A stretch of 64,000 nt of DNA from Sphingomonas pruni NBRC 15498 (GCF_001598455.1 NZ_BCYZ01000008.1:1-64000); one strand, 5' to 3'. Shown: positions 56,011 to 64,000, counted from the first letter of the stretch. Translations and numbers: made by a program. Notes: generated from the letters alone by a model not told the origin.

Positions 56011-56084
56011 GACGGCCCCTTTTTGGGGGTCGTCCTTCGCCCCCGTTGCGCGTGCCAACGCGCCGCAGCCCAATCGGTTCACGC

Positions 56085-56546
56085 TCAAAACGCTCCAACG
56101 CCCTCGGGAGCGACTTCGCTGGCGGCTGCCTCGATGCGATCGAGCATTGCCGACAGGGCAACACGTTCAGCTGGATCGAGCTGTTCGAGAATCTTGGCTT
56201 CGAGCTCGAGCGCCTTGGGCGCCACCTGATCATAGAGCGTGCGGCCGGTCGCGGTCAGCGCGAGCAGGTGCGACCTCTTGTCGTTCTCATTGGGCGTGCG
56301 CGCGACCAGTCCGCGCTCGACCAAAGCCTGCGCGGCGCGGCTCACCGTCACTTTGTCCATCCGCGTCGCCACACCCAATGCCTGCTGGGTGATTCCCGGC
56401 CCTTCGGCAATAACCGCGATCAGGCGCCACTCGGGAATTTTCAGCCCGAACAGCCGATCATAAGCGGTGGCGATCGCCGCCGACACGCGGTTGGACACGA
56501 CCGATAGCCGGTAGGGCAGGAACAGATCGAGCTTCAAATCGGCCAT
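56085..56546 (-). CDS. MarR family transcriptional regulator
   Basis: A 153-residue winged-helix regulator. The dimerisation helix LPYRLSVVSNRVSAAIA precedes LFGLKIPEWRLIAVIAEGPGITQQALGVATRMDKVTVSRAAQALVERGLV, where the recognition helix is VTVSRAAQAL and the wing is NDKRSHLLAL. The ATG at 56544-56546 is the natural start. It is divergent from hppD across 131 bases containing a perfect palindrome, so it is probably the regulator of tyrosine catabolism, sensing an aromatic acid such as homogentisate. Confidence 0.9.
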   Translation of the reverse strand: MADLKLDLFLPYRLSVVSNRVSAAIATAYDRLFGLKIPEWRLIAVIAEGPGITQQALGVATRMDKVTVSRAAQALVERGLVARTPNENDKRSHLLALTATGRTLYDQVAPKALELEAKILEQLDPAERVALSAMLDRIEAAASEVAPEGVGAF

Positions 56547-56637
56547 TTCCGGCCACTTTGCGGTGCATTGCCGCGCGAAACAAGCGTTGCGTGACATGCG
56601 TTGGCAGCGGTGGACGCGACCGCACAAACGTTATATA

Positions 56638-56651
56638 GTTTCACCTGAAAC
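56638..56651. promoter_or_regulatory. Palindromic MarR-type operator before hppD
   Basis: GTTTCA-CC-TGAAAC, a 14-base perfect inverted repeat, lies 26 bases before the hppD ATG, within the region between MarR and hppD. Its position over the hppD promoter suits repression by the divergent MarR protein. Binding is inferred. Confidence 0.65.
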
Positions 56652-56677
56652 GACTTTTCCCCCTGGAGCATGTTCCA

Positions 56678-57742
56678 ATGACCGACGCGCACGACAATCC
56701 GATGGGCCTGGACGGGTTCGAATTCGTCGAATTCACCTCGCCCGACCCGGAGAAGATGGCCGATCTGTTCGAGAAAATGGGCTTCACCCATGTCGGCACG
56801 CACAAGTCGAAGAACGTGCGCCGCTATGCCCAGGGCGACATCAATTTCCTGCTCAACATGGACGATGCCGGCCAGGTCGCGGGCTTCCGCAACGCCCATG
56901 GCCCGAGCGCCAACGCGATGGCGTTCCGTGTCGCAGACGGCGAGAAGGCGCGCGACCTCGCGCTCGAGCGCGGCGCGACCGAGGTGAAAGGCGAGCACGG
57001 CCCCGGCGAACTCGACATTCCGGCGATCGAGGGAATTGGCGGCGCCAACCTCTATCTCGTCGACAAGAAGTCGAAGATCTACGAGACCGATTTCGTGCCG
57101 ACCGGCAAAAGCGAGAACGACAATAGCGTCGGCCTGCACACGCTCGATCACCTGACCCATAATCTCAACCGCGGTCGGATGGATTATTGGGCGGATTATT
57201 ACGAGCGCATCTTCAACTTCCGCCAGATCCGCTATTTCGACATCGAGGGCCAGGCGACCGGCCTGTTCTCCAAGGCGATGACCGCGCCCGACGACAAGAT
57301 CCGCATTCCCTTGAACGAAAGCCAGGACGAGCATTCGCAGATCGAGGAATTCATCAAGGATTATAAGGGCGAAGGCATCCAGCACCTGGCGCTGGCGACC
57401 GACGACATCTTCTCGACGATCGACCAGCTGCGCGCCAACGGCATCCGCTTCCAGACCGCGCCCGACACCTATTTCGACATGATCGACAAGCGCCTGCCGG
57501 GCCATGGCCATAGCGTCGAGGAAATGCGCAAGCGCCACATCCTGATCGACGGCGCGCCGGAAACCGGCGGCGGCCTGCTGCTGCAGATCTTCACCGAGAA
57601 TATGGTCGGCCCGATCTTCTTCGAGATCATCCAGCGCAAGGGCAATGACGGTTTCGGCGAAGGCAATTTCAAGGCGCTGTTCGAGAGCATCGAACTCGAC
57701 CAGATCCGCCGCGGCGTCGTGCCGGTGAAGGCGGAGGCGTGA
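56678..57742 (+). CDS. hppD: 4-hydroxyphenylpyruvate dioxygenase
   Basis: A 354-residue Fe(II) dioxygenase converting 4-hydroxyphenylpyruvate to homogentisate in tyrosine breakdown. The two vicinal-oxygen-chelate halves are complete. Iron ligands are His in LHTLDHLTHNL, His in GIQHLALATDDI and Glu in IFFEIIQRKG. The C-terminal helix has NFKALFESIELDQIRRG. The ATG follows GGAG seven bases upstream. It leads hmgA, and the MarR regulator is divergent. Confidence 0.96.
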   Translation: MTDAHDNPMGLDGFEFVEFTSPDPEKMADLFEKMGFTHVGTHKSKNVRRYAQGDINFLLNMDDAGQVAGFRNAHGPSANAMAFRVADGEKARDLALERGATEVKGEHGPGELDIPAIEGIGGANLYLVDKKSKIYETDFVPTGKSENDNSVGLHTLDHLTHNLNRGRMDYWADYYERIFNFRQIRYFDIEGQATGLFSKAMTAPDDKIRIPLNESQDEHSQIEEFIKDYKGEGIQHLALATDDIFSTIDQLRANGIRFQTAPDTYFDMIDKRLPGHGHSVEEMRKRHILIDGAPETGGGLLLQIFTENMVGPIFFEIIQRKGNDGFGEGNFKALFESIELDQIRRGVVPVKAEA

Positions 57743-57880
57743 CTCCTTCTCCCGCTGGGAGAAGGATAGCGAAGCTTGGCGGCGCAGCCGCCTAGCGCAG
57801 CTTGGATGAGGGTGACTGCGCGCGACCCTCACCCTTCCGCCCGCTTTGCGGGCTCCCTCCCTCTCCCAATGGGAGAGGGA
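57743..57880. repeat. Palindromic repeat cluster between hppD and hmgA, CCTTCTCCC family
   Basis: It starts with CCTTCTCCC-gct-GGGAGAAGG (57743-57763) and ends with CCCTCTCCC-aat-GGGAGAGGG (57860-57880). Inner hairpins are GGCGGCGCAGCCGCC and CCCGCTTTGCGGG. It belongs to the family seen at 38994-39183. The presence inside an apparent operon could uncouple hmgA from hppD. Confidence 0.8.
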
Positions 57881-57897
57881 GTCTGAGGCGAGGCACG

Positions 57898-59181
57898 ATG
57901 ACGAATTACATGACCGGCTTCGGCAACCATTTCGCGACGGAGGCGATCCCCGGTGCCCTCCCCATCGGCCGCAACTCGCCGCAAAAGCCTGCCTTCGGCC
58001 TTTATGCCGAACAGCTCAGCGGCACCGCCTTCACCGCGCCGCGCCACGAGAACCACCGTACATGGCTCTACCGCCTGCGTCCCTCGGCCGCGCACCCGGC
58101 CTTCACCCGCTACCAGGGCGCGAAGCGCTTCGCTCCCGGTCTCAGCAAATCTCCCCTGGCCCCCAACCGCTTGCGCTGGCGCCCGCTCGACGAGGCGCAG
58201 GACGCCGATTGGCTCGACAGCCTGACGACGATGGTCGTCGCCGGCGATGGACCGCGCACCCAGGCGGGCGTGGCGATGCATCTCTACCACGCCACCCGCG
58301 ACATGACCGACCGCGCTTTCGCGTCGGCCGACGGCGAGTTGCTGATCCTGCCCGAGCAGGGGGCACTCCTTCTACTAACCGAAATGGGCCGGATCGATCT
58401 CGCTCCCGGCCAGGTCGCGGTGATCCCCCGCGGCGTCCGTTTCCGTGTCGAGCTACCCGGCGGCCCTGCCCGCGGCTATGTCGCCGAAAATCACGGCCAA
58501 CCGTTCCGCCTGCCCGAGCTTGGCCCGATCGGCTCGAACGGCCTCGCGAATTCCCGCGATTTCGAAACGCCGGTCGCCTGGTTCGAGGATTGCGAGGGCG
58601 ACTTCACTTTGATCCAGAAATTCGAGGCAGCGCTCTGGCAGACCGAACTCGGCCGCAGCCCGCTCGATGTCGTCGCCTGGCACGGCAATTACGCGCCCTA
58701 CCGCTACGATCTCAAGCATTTCAATACAATAGGCACCATCAGCTTCGACCATCCCGATCCGTCGATCTTCACCGTGCTGACCTCGCCCAGCGACGTGCCG
58801 GGCACCGCCAATGCGGACTTCGTCATCTTCCCGCCGCGCTGGATGGTCGCCGAGGATACGTTCCGCCCGCCCTGGTTCCACCGCAACGTGATGAGCGAAT
58901 GCATGGGCCTGCTCTACGGCGCCTATGACGCCAAGGCCGAGGGATTCCGGCCCGGTGCGATGTCGCTCCACAACATGATGTCCGGCCACGGCCTCGACCT
59001 TGCGTCGTGGAAAGGCGCGAGCGAGGCCGAGCTCAAACCACACAAGATCGACGGGACGATGGCCTTCATGATCGAGAGCCGCTGGGTGTTCCACTGCACC
59101 GACTACGCCCTGGAAACGAGCGCACTCGACGAGGATTACGACCAGGTCTGGTCGGGCTTCCCCAAGGCGGAATTACCCTAA
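57898..59181 (+). CDS. hmgA: Homogentisate 1,2-dioxygenase
   Basis: A 427-residue ring-cleavage dioxygenase that opens homogentisate to maleylacetoacetate. The iron-binding part shows [16 protein letters not shown] (His, then Glu) and a later [11 protein letters not shown] His. N-terminal [13 protein letters not shown] and [15 protein letters not shown] are family-typical. The ATG at 57898-57900 is the conserved start ([10 protein letters not shown]). It is downstream of hppD across a repeat of about 150 bases. Later genes of the pathway (fahA, maiA) are not visible in the window. Confidence 0.97.
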   Translation: MTNYMTGFGNHFATEAIPGALPIGRNSPQKPAFGLYAEQLSGTAFTAPRHENHRTWLYRLRPSAAHPAFTRYQGAKRFAPGLSKSPLAPNRLRWRPLDEAQDADWLDSLTTMVVAGDGPRTQAGVAMHLYHATRDMTDRAFASADGELLILPEQGALLLLTEMGRIDLAPGQVAVIPRGVRFRVELPGGPARGYVAENHGQPFRLPELGPIGSNGLANSRDFETPVAWFEDCEGDFTLIQKFEAALWQTELGRSPLDVVAWHGNYAPYRYDLKHFNTIGTISFDHPDPSIFTVLTSPSDVPGTANADFVIFPPRWMVAEDTFRPPWFHRNVMSECMGLLYGAYDAKAEGFRPGAMSLHNMMSGHGLDLASWKGASEAELKPHKIDGTMAFMIESRWVFHCTDYALETSALDEDYDQVWSGFPKAELP

Positions 59182-59187
59182 GGTTCG

Positions 59188-59622
59188 TCAGCCCGGCAAC
59201 ACCGCCATCGCCCGCCAGCTTATCGCGATCAGCGCGGCGGCGAGGACCAGCACGCCGATCATCATGGCGATGCTGCGCCGGCCGGTGACGATCATCCACA
59301 AGCCGTAGGCGATCGAGCCCAGGCCGAACACGATTACGGCGGCGAACACGGTGAAGATCGTCTCTGCTTGCTCCGCGGTGCCGGTAAAGGTTGTGCCGCC
59401 CGTCGTGGCGCCAGGATGCGCCATCGAGGGCGCGAGGAGGGACCAGAGATAGCTCATGAATCCGGCGAGGAAGACGCCGCATACCAGCAACACCCAACCG
59501 GCGATCCGCACCGTTCGCGGCGTCCGCATCTTGCCGCCGCAGGTCGGACAAGTGCCAACACTCCCCTCGACCTGGTTACGACATGACGGCGCGAGGCAGG
59601 TGCTGACTGCGGGCATCGACAT
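59188..59622 (-). CDS. Zinc-ribbon membrane protein, unknown
   Basis: A 144-residue protein. It starts with a four-cysteine ribbon (CLAPSCRNQ ... CPTCGGKM, residues 9-30), then has three to four membrane segments (WVLLVCGVFLAGFMSYLWSLL, TIFTVFAAVIVFGLGSIAYGLWMI, IAMMIGVLVLAAALIAI). It is similar in layout to zinc-ribbon transmembrane proteins of unknown role. The ATG at 59622 follows GAGGGGA; an ATG two codons later also works. It faces hmgA with 6 bases between stop codons. Confidence 0.72.
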   Translation of the reverse strand: MSMPAVSTCLAPSCRNQVEGSVGTCPTCGGKMRTPRTVRIAGWVLLVCGVFLAGFMSYLWSLLAPSMAHPGATTGGTTFTGTAEQAETIFTVFAAVIVFGLGSIAYGLWMIVTGRRSIAMMIGVLVLAAALIAISWRAMAVLPG

Positions 59623-59709
59623 TCTCCCCTCGTTCTCGACCATTACGACCGGGTCGAATGACGATTGCACGACGATGCGCGGAGTCAATCCGCGACCGGC
59701 AGGAGGCGA

Positions 59710-60108
59710 TCAGCGTTTCTTGCCGCTAGCGTTCGCCGCCGCCGCCTCGCGGACCAGTGCCTTGAATGCTTCCGCGTCGATCCTGTCGCCCTCGTGAAAG
59801 TCGATCGCGCGCCGGACATTTCCGTCCAGGCTCGAGTTGAACAATCCCTTGGGATCGTCGAGCGCCGCGCCCTTGGCGAATGTCGTCTTGACGGCGTTCT
59901 TGTAGGTTTCGCCGGTACAGACGATCTTGCCGTTGGCGTACCAGGTCGGCACCCCGCGCCATTTCCACTCCTCGACGACATCGGGCTCCGCTTCGTGGAT
60001 CAAGGCACGGATTTTGGCCAGCGTGGCCCCGCGCCAGTCGTCCAGCGACGCGACCCGATCGTCGATCAATTCGGACGGCGATTTGGCGCCCGCTTCGGCC
60101 GTGGTCAT
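59710..60108 (-). CDS. DUF1801 (YdhG-like) protein
   Basis: A 132-residue DUF1801 protein. The central part DVVEEWKWRGVPTWYANGKIVCTGETYKNAVKTTF and the C-terminal KGLFNSSLDGNVRRAIDFHEGD are family-typical. Such proteins often lie beside ArsR and SRPBCC genes, as here, and may bind small ligands. Function is unknown. It is last-but-one in a minus-strand run starting with ArsR. Confidence 0.85.
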   Translation of the reverse strand: MTTAEAGAKSPSELIDDRVASLDDWRGATLAKIRALIHEAEPDVVEEWKWRGVPTWYANGKIVCTGETYKNAVKTTFAKGAALDDPKGLFNSSLDGNVRRAIDFHEGDRIDAEAFKALVREAAAANASGKKR

Positions 60109-60126
60109 CGTTCTTCCTTTCGATCC

Positions 60127-60354
60127 TCAGGCGACGTCGCTTGCGCGCGACGGGGTGCGGCTCTTCGCCAGATAAGGCAGCGCGAACATGTAGAGACCGG
60201 TTAACATCAACAGGATCAAGGGGAAAAGCGCCGTCAGCCCAACCCATGTCGCCTGCCGGCCGATCACGAGCATGATGGTGTTGAAGATCACCGCCGCCGT
60301 GAAGACGATCGACGTCCAGCGGTGAAATTGCCGGAGACCCGAATTCCCGTTCAT
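60127..60354 (-). CDS. Small membrane protein
   Basis: A 75-residue protein with two hydrophobic segments (WTSIVFTAAVIFNTIMLVI and LTALFPLILLMLTGLYMFALPYL) and basic ends. No family was recognised. It lies between the SRPBCC and DUF1801 genes on the same strand, with short gaps, so it is probably cotranscribed. Confidence 0.72.
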   Translation of the reverse strand: MNGNSGLRQFHRWTSIVFTAAVIFNTIMLVIGRQATWVGLTALFPLILLMLTGLYMFALPYLAKSRTPSRASDVA

Positions 60355-60389
60355 CTCTTCCTCCCTTTAAGGATCCGAAAGCGCGCCGA

Positions 60390-60800
60390 TCAGTCGATCC
60401 GCGCCACCACCTCGTCCAGGTTGGCGAGGAATTTCTGCCAGCCGAACTTGGCGCCGGCGAAGGCCTGCTGCTGATCGGGCCGGAAACCGGCCTGCTCCAT
60501 CCGCACATGGGTGCCGGCGGCCGACGGCGTCAGCGTCCAGGTGACGACGCTCTCCAGCCCCATCGCGTCCCAGCTATAGGCGAGCGCCCGCTGCGGCTCG
60601 ATCTCGAGGACCCTGCAATCAACCGATCCCCAATCGCCGGTCAGCGTGAAGCGATGATCGAGCGCCGGCACGAAATCGTTCTTCATCAGCCATTCCGCGA
60701 TCAGGTGCGGCTGGGTCAGCGCGCGCCAGATCTTGTCCGGCGCGTGCGCGAAGTCGCGCTCGATCACCACGGAACGCGTTTCGGTCGAGGTCGTCGTCAT
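60390..60800 (-). CDS. SRPBCC (AHSA1-like) domain protein
   Basis: A 136-residue helix-grip protein with the START/SRPBCC pattern: RDFAHAPDKIWRALTQPHLIAEWL at the N-terminus, then GDWGSVDCRVLEIEPQRALAYSW and a C-terminal helix FGWQKFLANLDEVVARID. Such proteins hold hydrophobic ligands. The ATG overlaps the ArsR stop (ATGA), and the pair ArsR-SRPBCC is a common arrangement in which the regulator controls the second gene. Confidence 0.92.
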   Translation of the reverse strand: MTTTSTETRSVVIERDFAHAPDKIWRALTQPHLIAEWLMKNDFVPALDHRFTLTGDWGSVDCRVLEIEPQRALAYSWDAMGLESVVTWTLTPSAAGTHVRMEQAGFRPDQQQAFAGAKFGWQKFLANLDEVVARID

Positions 60801-61120
60801 TGGTCCATCCTCTTGAGCAAATCATCGAGATCGTCGAACCGGCTTCCCCAGAATTCGGTCATCTGGCTGGTCCAGTCGACCAGTGGTGCAAGCGCCTGGC
60901 GCCGCGCGGTGTAATGGGTTTGCCGCCCCTCATGCCGATCGAGCACCAGGCCGGCTTTTTTCAGCACACCGAGATGCTTGGACACCGCCGGCTGCGAGAC
61001 GCCCGCCATCGCCGTCAGCCCGCCCACCGTCTGCTCGCCGCCCCGGCACAGCCGCTCGAAAATCCCACGACGCGTGGGGTCCGCCAGGGCGCTGAAAATG
61101 ACGTCGTGTGGTGTAGGCAT
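60797..61120 (-). CDS. ArsR family regulator
   Basis: A 107-residue winged-helix repressor: DVIFSALADPTRRGIFERLC, then GGLTAMAGVSQPAVSKHLGVLKKAGLVLDRHEGRQTHY as the HTH and wing. No metal-binding cysteine pair (such as CVCDL) is visible, so it is likely a non-metal-responsive ArsR, common with SRPBCC partners. It starts 34 bases from a CATAAC/GTTATG inverted repeat. Confidence 0.93.
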   Translation of the reverse strand: MPTPHDVIFSALADPTRRGIFERLCRGGEQTVGGLTAMAGVSQPAVSKHLGVLKKAGLVLDRHEGRQTHYTARRQALAPLVDWTSQMTEFWGSRFDDLDDLLKRMDQ

Positions 61121-61153
61121 GAAACGTATAACTCACGGGCTATGGATTTGACC

Positions 61154-61171
61154 CATAACCGCGTAGTTATG
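61154..61171. promoter_or_regulatory. Inverted repeat in the ArsR promoter region
   Basis: CATAAC, six bases, GTTATG. It lies 34 bases upstream of the ArsR start, in the gap between the ArsR gene and the end of the membrane-bound regulator gene. It is a candidate ArsR operator. The evidence is symmetry and position only. Confidence 0.5.
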
Positions 61172-61177
61172 TATCAG

Positions 61178-62251
61178 TCAAGCCGTGCCGTTCAACCGGT
61201 CGCGCGCCCGCAACAACGTGCCCACGATGCACGCAGCGAACAGCGCGCCCTCAGCTCCGCCCATCACGAGCTGGGCGGCAAGACCGAAGTCGCGGTCGCC
61301 CGCCAGCGCGCCGAGTGGACCAAGCCGCAGGCGGGAGCCGGGAAAGGTTCGCGCCAGCAAATCCAGGCTGCCGACCATCAGTCGTCCACCCAATAGCGGC
61401 ACTAGTACGCCCCCCGCCGCGCCGGCCAGACCGGCGATGGCGATCCTGCGCCGCATGGAGGTCGACCGTCGCCGGCCGGCCAGCCACGCGCCAAGGCCCA
61501 CCGCGCCGCCGAGCAACAATCCCTCAGGCGCGCCGGCGATGCCTCCCGGCGAACGACCGAGCAGCAAGCTGAACGCATCGAGGCCAAGCAATTTGACGAT
61601 TCCGCCGATCGCCATGCCGCCGAGTGCGCCGCCAAGGATGGCCAACCAACTGCGCCGGGCGAAACCGGCCGCGGCGATCCCGAAGCTCACGCCCGCGCCG
61701 CCGACCAGCGCCACGACGACGGTCAGCCACAGCAACACGAACAGCACCGACGCCCCGCCCCCGGACTCCGGCGGCTGCGCCGCGGCGACGAATCCGTAGA
61801 ACAGCCCGCCGATTGCGCCGGCAATACCCGCCCCGATCGTTCCAGCGCCGCCGAGCAACACGAAATCGCGCCACGCATAGGGCGGAGTTGCCGGCATCCC
61901 GGGTGCCGCGACCGGTTCGATACTTGCCTGTTCCACCCACTCCACCGGCGCGACGAAGCGATAGCCGTGTTTGGGAATCGTCTCGATGAAGCGCGGATTG
62001 CTCGCATCGTCGCCGAGTTGCCGGCGCAGCGTCTTGACGCATTGGGTCAAGGCTTCGTCGGTGATCGGCACGCCGTGCCAAACGTCCCCCAGAAAGCGAT
62101 CCTTGGTGACGAGCTTGCCGCTCTCCCGCAGCAACAGGGCGAGCGCATCGAAATAGCGCGCGTTGAGCTCGACCGTGGCGCCATCGCGCGACAGCCGGCG
62201 CTCGTCCGGGTCGAGCTCGAAACGGTCGAAGCGAAAGCTGCCGGACGCCAT
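61178..62251 (-). CDS. Membrane-bound winged-helix regulator (ToxR/CadC-like)
   Basis: A 357-residue protein. The N-terminal OmpR/PhoB-type winged helix has FDRFELDPDERRLSRDGATVELNARYFDALALLL, the recognition part ALTQCVKTLRRQLGDD, and the wing FIETIPKHGYRFVAPV. After a linker there are about six Gly/Ala-rich membrane segments, not the periplasmic sensor usual in CadC. So the DNA-binding head is tied to a multispan membrane domain of unknown ligand. It is divergent from the membrane protein at 62338, which it may control. Confidence 0.85.
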   Translation of the reverse strand: MASGSFRFDRFELDPDERRLSRDGATVELNARYFDALALLLRESGKLVTKDRFLGDVWHGVPITDEALTQCVKTLRRQLGDDASNPRFIETIPKHGYRFVAPVEWVEQASIEPVAAPGMPATPPYAWRDFVLLGGAGTIGAGIAGAIGGLFYGFVAAAQPPESGGGASVLFVLLWLTVVVALVGGAGVSFGIAAAGFARRSWLAILGGALGGMAIGGIVKLLGLDAFSLLLGRSPGGIAGAPEGLLLGGAVGLGAWLAGRRRSTSMRRRIAIAGLAGAAGGVLVPLLGGRLMVGSLDLLARTFPGSRLRLGPLGALAGDRDFGLAAQLVMGGAEGALFAACIVGTLLRARDRLNGTA

Positions 62252-62337
62252 TTTTCAGCGAAACCTCAGGAGTTGCTCATGCCGCTCACCGGCGGCTCCG
62301 CCAGGATGACGCTCTATTCAAGCATGGAGACGACAGG

Positions 62338-62934
62338 ATGGCAAAGGCGATCGAGCGCAGAGGCGGAGCGAACCCCTGGAGGATCGCGGGTTGGAGTTTC
62401 GCCGCTTTGCTCCTGCTCTTGCCGCTCGTGGCGATGCACTTCACGGCGGAAGTGAACTGGACGCCCTTCGACTTCGCGGTTGCGGCAGTGATGATCGGCG
62501 CCGTCGGCACCGCGTTCGAGGTGACGGTCAGGGCAACGCGCAACAACGCCTATCGCGGCGCGCTGGCGATCGCCCTGGCCGCCGCGTTCCTGCTCCTCTG
62601 GATCAATGGCGCGGTCGGCATCGTCGGCGATGAGGAGAACCCGCTCAACCTGCTCTATTTCGGCGTTATCGCCATAGCGTTCGGCGGCATGGCCTGGGCC
62701 CGCTTCCGGGCAAAGGGTGCGGCGCGCGCAATGACGGTGGCGGCCATCGCCAATGCATTGGTCGGCGTGGTTGCGGCCGTGGCGGGCCGCAACGAACCGC
62801 CCGGCATCGTCGGGCTAATCGTGCTGAACGGCTTTTTCGTCCTGCTGTTTCTGGGTGCAGCGTGGTTGTTCGGCATCGCGGCGGCAAGCGGGGGCACGCC
62901 GACCGAGCCCCACCCGAGCGCCGAGGCCACGTGA
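62338..62934 (+). CDS. Multispan membrane protein, unknown
   Basis: A 198-residue protein with six hydrophobic segments, starting WSFAALLLLLPLVAMHFTAEVNWTPFDF, then VMIGAVGTAFEVTV and a late GLIVLNGFFVLLFLGAAWLF. The VNWTPFDF and EVTVRATRNNAYRGA segments recall a family of proteobacterial inner-membrane proteins of unknown role. It is divergent from the membrane-bound winged-helix regulator at 62251, which suggests a regulator-target pair. No transporter motif is seen. Confidence 0.8.
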   Translation: MAKAIERRGGANPWRIAGWSFAALLLLLPLVAMHFTAEVNWTPFDFAVAAVMIGAVGTAFEVTVRATRNNAYRGALAIALAAAFLLLWINGAVGIVGDEENPLNLLYFGVIAIAFGGMAWARFRAKGAARAMTVAAIANALVGVVAAVAGRNEPPGIVGLIVLNGFFVLLFLGAAWLFGIAAASGGTPTEPHPSAEAT

Positions 62935-63107
62935 TGCGATGCGCCGCACATCTTGTTGTGAGGCCGACGGGCCTTCGTTGGCCGGTGGATTTTGTCGGCG
63001 CTACGGATCTAACGGCATTGCAGGGCGCTACCCCGAAGGGCAACCGTGTAAAGCGGCCAGTCAGGAACGACCCACTTGCAGACATCCTCAGCGAGTGAGA
63101 CGAAGGC

Positions 63108-63368
63108 ATGATGCCGCTTCCGCTAAATCTGTCTCGGATCGCTCAAGTCTTCGCTGTGGCACTTGGGTCAGCCGCACTTACGATCCTTGTTGATCGTTGG
63201 CAGGTCCGAACGCCTTTGAACTTCATCTGGATTGTTGGCGTCCCAATTTTGGTCGGCGCTGCACTTAATACCGGAAACGTCCGCCGGATCGCTATGGTGC
63301 TGTTATTGCCCGGTGTTTCGTTACTCGTCCTCATGATCACCGGGCAACTTTTCGGCAGTTACACCTAA
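63108..63368 (+). CDS. Small membrane protein, unknown
   Basis: An 86-residue protein with two or three hydrophobic segments (QVFAVALGSAALTILV, FIWIVGVPILVGAAL, IAMVLLLPGVSLLVLMITGQ). No family recognised. A second ATG follows immediately. Base composition is lower in GC than the neighbouring genes, which may indicate a recent arrival, but the gene is too short to be certain. The 173 bases before it contain no gene I can support. Confidence 0.55.
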   Translation: MMPLPLNLSRIAQVFAVALGSAALTILVDRWQVRTPLNFIWIVGVPILVGAALNTGNVRRIAMVLLLPGVSLLVLMITGQLFGSYT

Positions 63369-63415
63369 AATCGGCGAACGACCATTCCCACACGCCCCGC
63401 GACAGGTTTGCGGCT

Positions 63416-63760
63416 TCAATCTTCAATGAGTTTCATCAACCGCCGCTCGATCGGCGCGAGCACCGGGCCGAGCTCATGCCCCCGCTTCACTACCTGGCCG
63501 TGCTCGGCGATCAGCGCCCACATGCCCTGGCGGTTGCGCAGATCGGGGCGTTTCTCGATCCTGAATTCGGGACGCTCGGCGGCGCGGCGGAAGGCAGCAA
63601 ACACCGCCGCCGCCTGCCCGAGCTCGATCGCATAGTCGCGCCAATGCCCGGCGGCGACCATGCGGCCGTAGAGGTCGAGAATCCGGTTGAGTTCGAGCCG
63701 CTCGAAACCGATCTGGCTCGGTTGACGCCCCTGCAAAGGAAACGGAGTGACCGTTCCCAT
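63416..63760 (-). CDS. DUF2794 protein
   Basis: A 114-residue protein of the alphaproteobacterial DUF2794 family. It shows IGFERLELNRILDLYGRMVAAGHWRDYAIELGQAAAVFAAFRRAAERPEFRIEK, which is the conserved core, and RLMKLIED at the end. The start overlaps the stop of the cysE gene by one base (ATGA). No function is known; coupling with serine acetyltransferase is a repeated pattern in this group to the extent I recall. Confidence 0.85.
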   Translation of the reverse strand: MGTVTPFPLQGRQPSQIGFERLELNRILDLYGRMVAAGHWRDYAIELGQAAAVFAAFRRAAERPEFRIEKRPDLRNRQGMWALIAEHGQVVKRGHELGPVLAPIERRLMKLIED

Positions 63761-64000
63761 CAGGCGCGGTCACGCTCCGGCGTTTCATGCTCGGCGAGCA
63801 ACGCATCGAGGCGCTTGCGCAATGTCTCGATCTCGCAGCGGAGCAACTCGACCTTTTGCGTCTGCGGGTCGAACATCTCGCTGCACGGCGTGCCATAGGC
63901 GAGGAACGGCTTTTCGCCCTTCCCTTCGACCATGGTCGGCCGCGCCGGAATACCGACCATAACCGCGCCTTCCGGCACGTCCTTGGTCACCACCGCATTG
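63760..64000 (-). CDS. cysE: Serine O-acetyltransferase, 3' part (5' end outside window)
   Basis: Only the C-terminal part lies in the window. It reads NAVVTKDVPEGAVMVGIPARPT, the end of the left-handed beta-helix with the conserved VxGxPAR motif, followed by GEKPFLAYGTPCSEMFDP and a coiled tail. This is the serine acetyltransferase (CysE/EpsC) layout, which makes O-acetylserine for cysteine synthesis. Hexapeptide acyltransferases such as LpxA share the fold, but the FLAYGTPC tail supports serine acetyltransferase. The true start is beyond base 64000. Confidence 0.8.
   Translation of the reverse strand, partial: NAVVTKDVPEGAVMVGIPARPTMVEGKGEKPFLAYGTPCSEMFDPQTQKVELLRCEIETLRKRLDALLAEHETPERDRA

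Noticed and set aside
62935-63107. Possible coding region between the two small membrane proteins at 62338 and 63108
   Set aside because: The frame that spans it overlaps the preceding gene and has no recognisable features.

Overview
The window is a 64 kb piece of a high-GC alphaproteobacterial chromosome, most likely Sphingomonadaceae (Sphingomonas or a close relative). The evidence is the ALAS-type hemA, the alphaproteobacterial LexA box form (GTTC-N7-GTTC), the clpP/clpX/lon/hupB and tig gene set, a trigger factor with a long Lys/Ala-rich tail, a large TonB receptor inside a catabolic operon, and sphingomonad-style palindromic intergenic repeats. No integrase, transposase, rRNA operon or CRISPR array was seen. 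No gene-free stretch exceeds 300 bases; the longest, 14966-15255 and 15523-15798, hold nothing I can recognise.

Region 1 (1-16.3 kb) looks accessory. It opens with the 3' part of hemA and a DUF302 protein. Next come a divergent AraC regulator/enoyl-reductase-like pair and a LOV photosensor domain truncated exactly where a catabolic cluster begins. That cluster (4071-12769) has six tightly overlapping minus-strand genes: FAH-family hydrolase, TonB receptor, MFS transporter, thiolase, acyl-CoA ligase and cyclase-family hydrolase. A divergent TetR gene sits over stacked palindromic operators. An AraC/aldo-keto reductase pair, a DksA-type zinc finger protein and a SnoaL-like protein follow.

Region 2 (16.3-26.9 kb) is a DNA-damage island. 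It holds dnaE2, imuB and imuA (the mutasome), an HNH nuclease, an AlkB-family dioxygenase, a small unknown protein, and a divergent pair of SRAP (YedK/HMCES) paralogues of which one has lost all four catalytic residues. Two exact LexA boxes are present, one before imuA and one between the SRAP genes. An unknown gene lies antisense between imuB and dnaE2 and carries a faint nucleotidyl-cyclase-like pattern. This is the most interesting part of the window.

Region 3 (27-47.8 kb) is mostly housekeeping: tRNA-Val(CAC), hupB, lon, an M1 peptidase, clpX and clpP with an L7/L12-like membrane protein between them, an SDR/DOPA-dioxygenase pair, a DUF559 nuclease boxed between 50-nt inverted repeats, a GT2 glycosyltransferase, tig, tRNA-Leu(UAG), secreted unknown proteins, a cyclophilin, gatB, a receiver-only response regulator, an RsuA-family pseudouridine synthase and rsmD.

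Region 4 (47.9-64 kb) carries a Baeyer-Villiger-type monooxygenase, the tamB/tamA outer-membrane assembly pair, and a MarR regulator divergent from the tyrosine-catabolic genes hppD-hmgA with a perfect palindrome between them. An ArsR/SRPBCC/DUF1801 operon, a membrane-bound winged-helix regulator, small membrane proteins, a DUF2794 protein and the end of cysE complete it.
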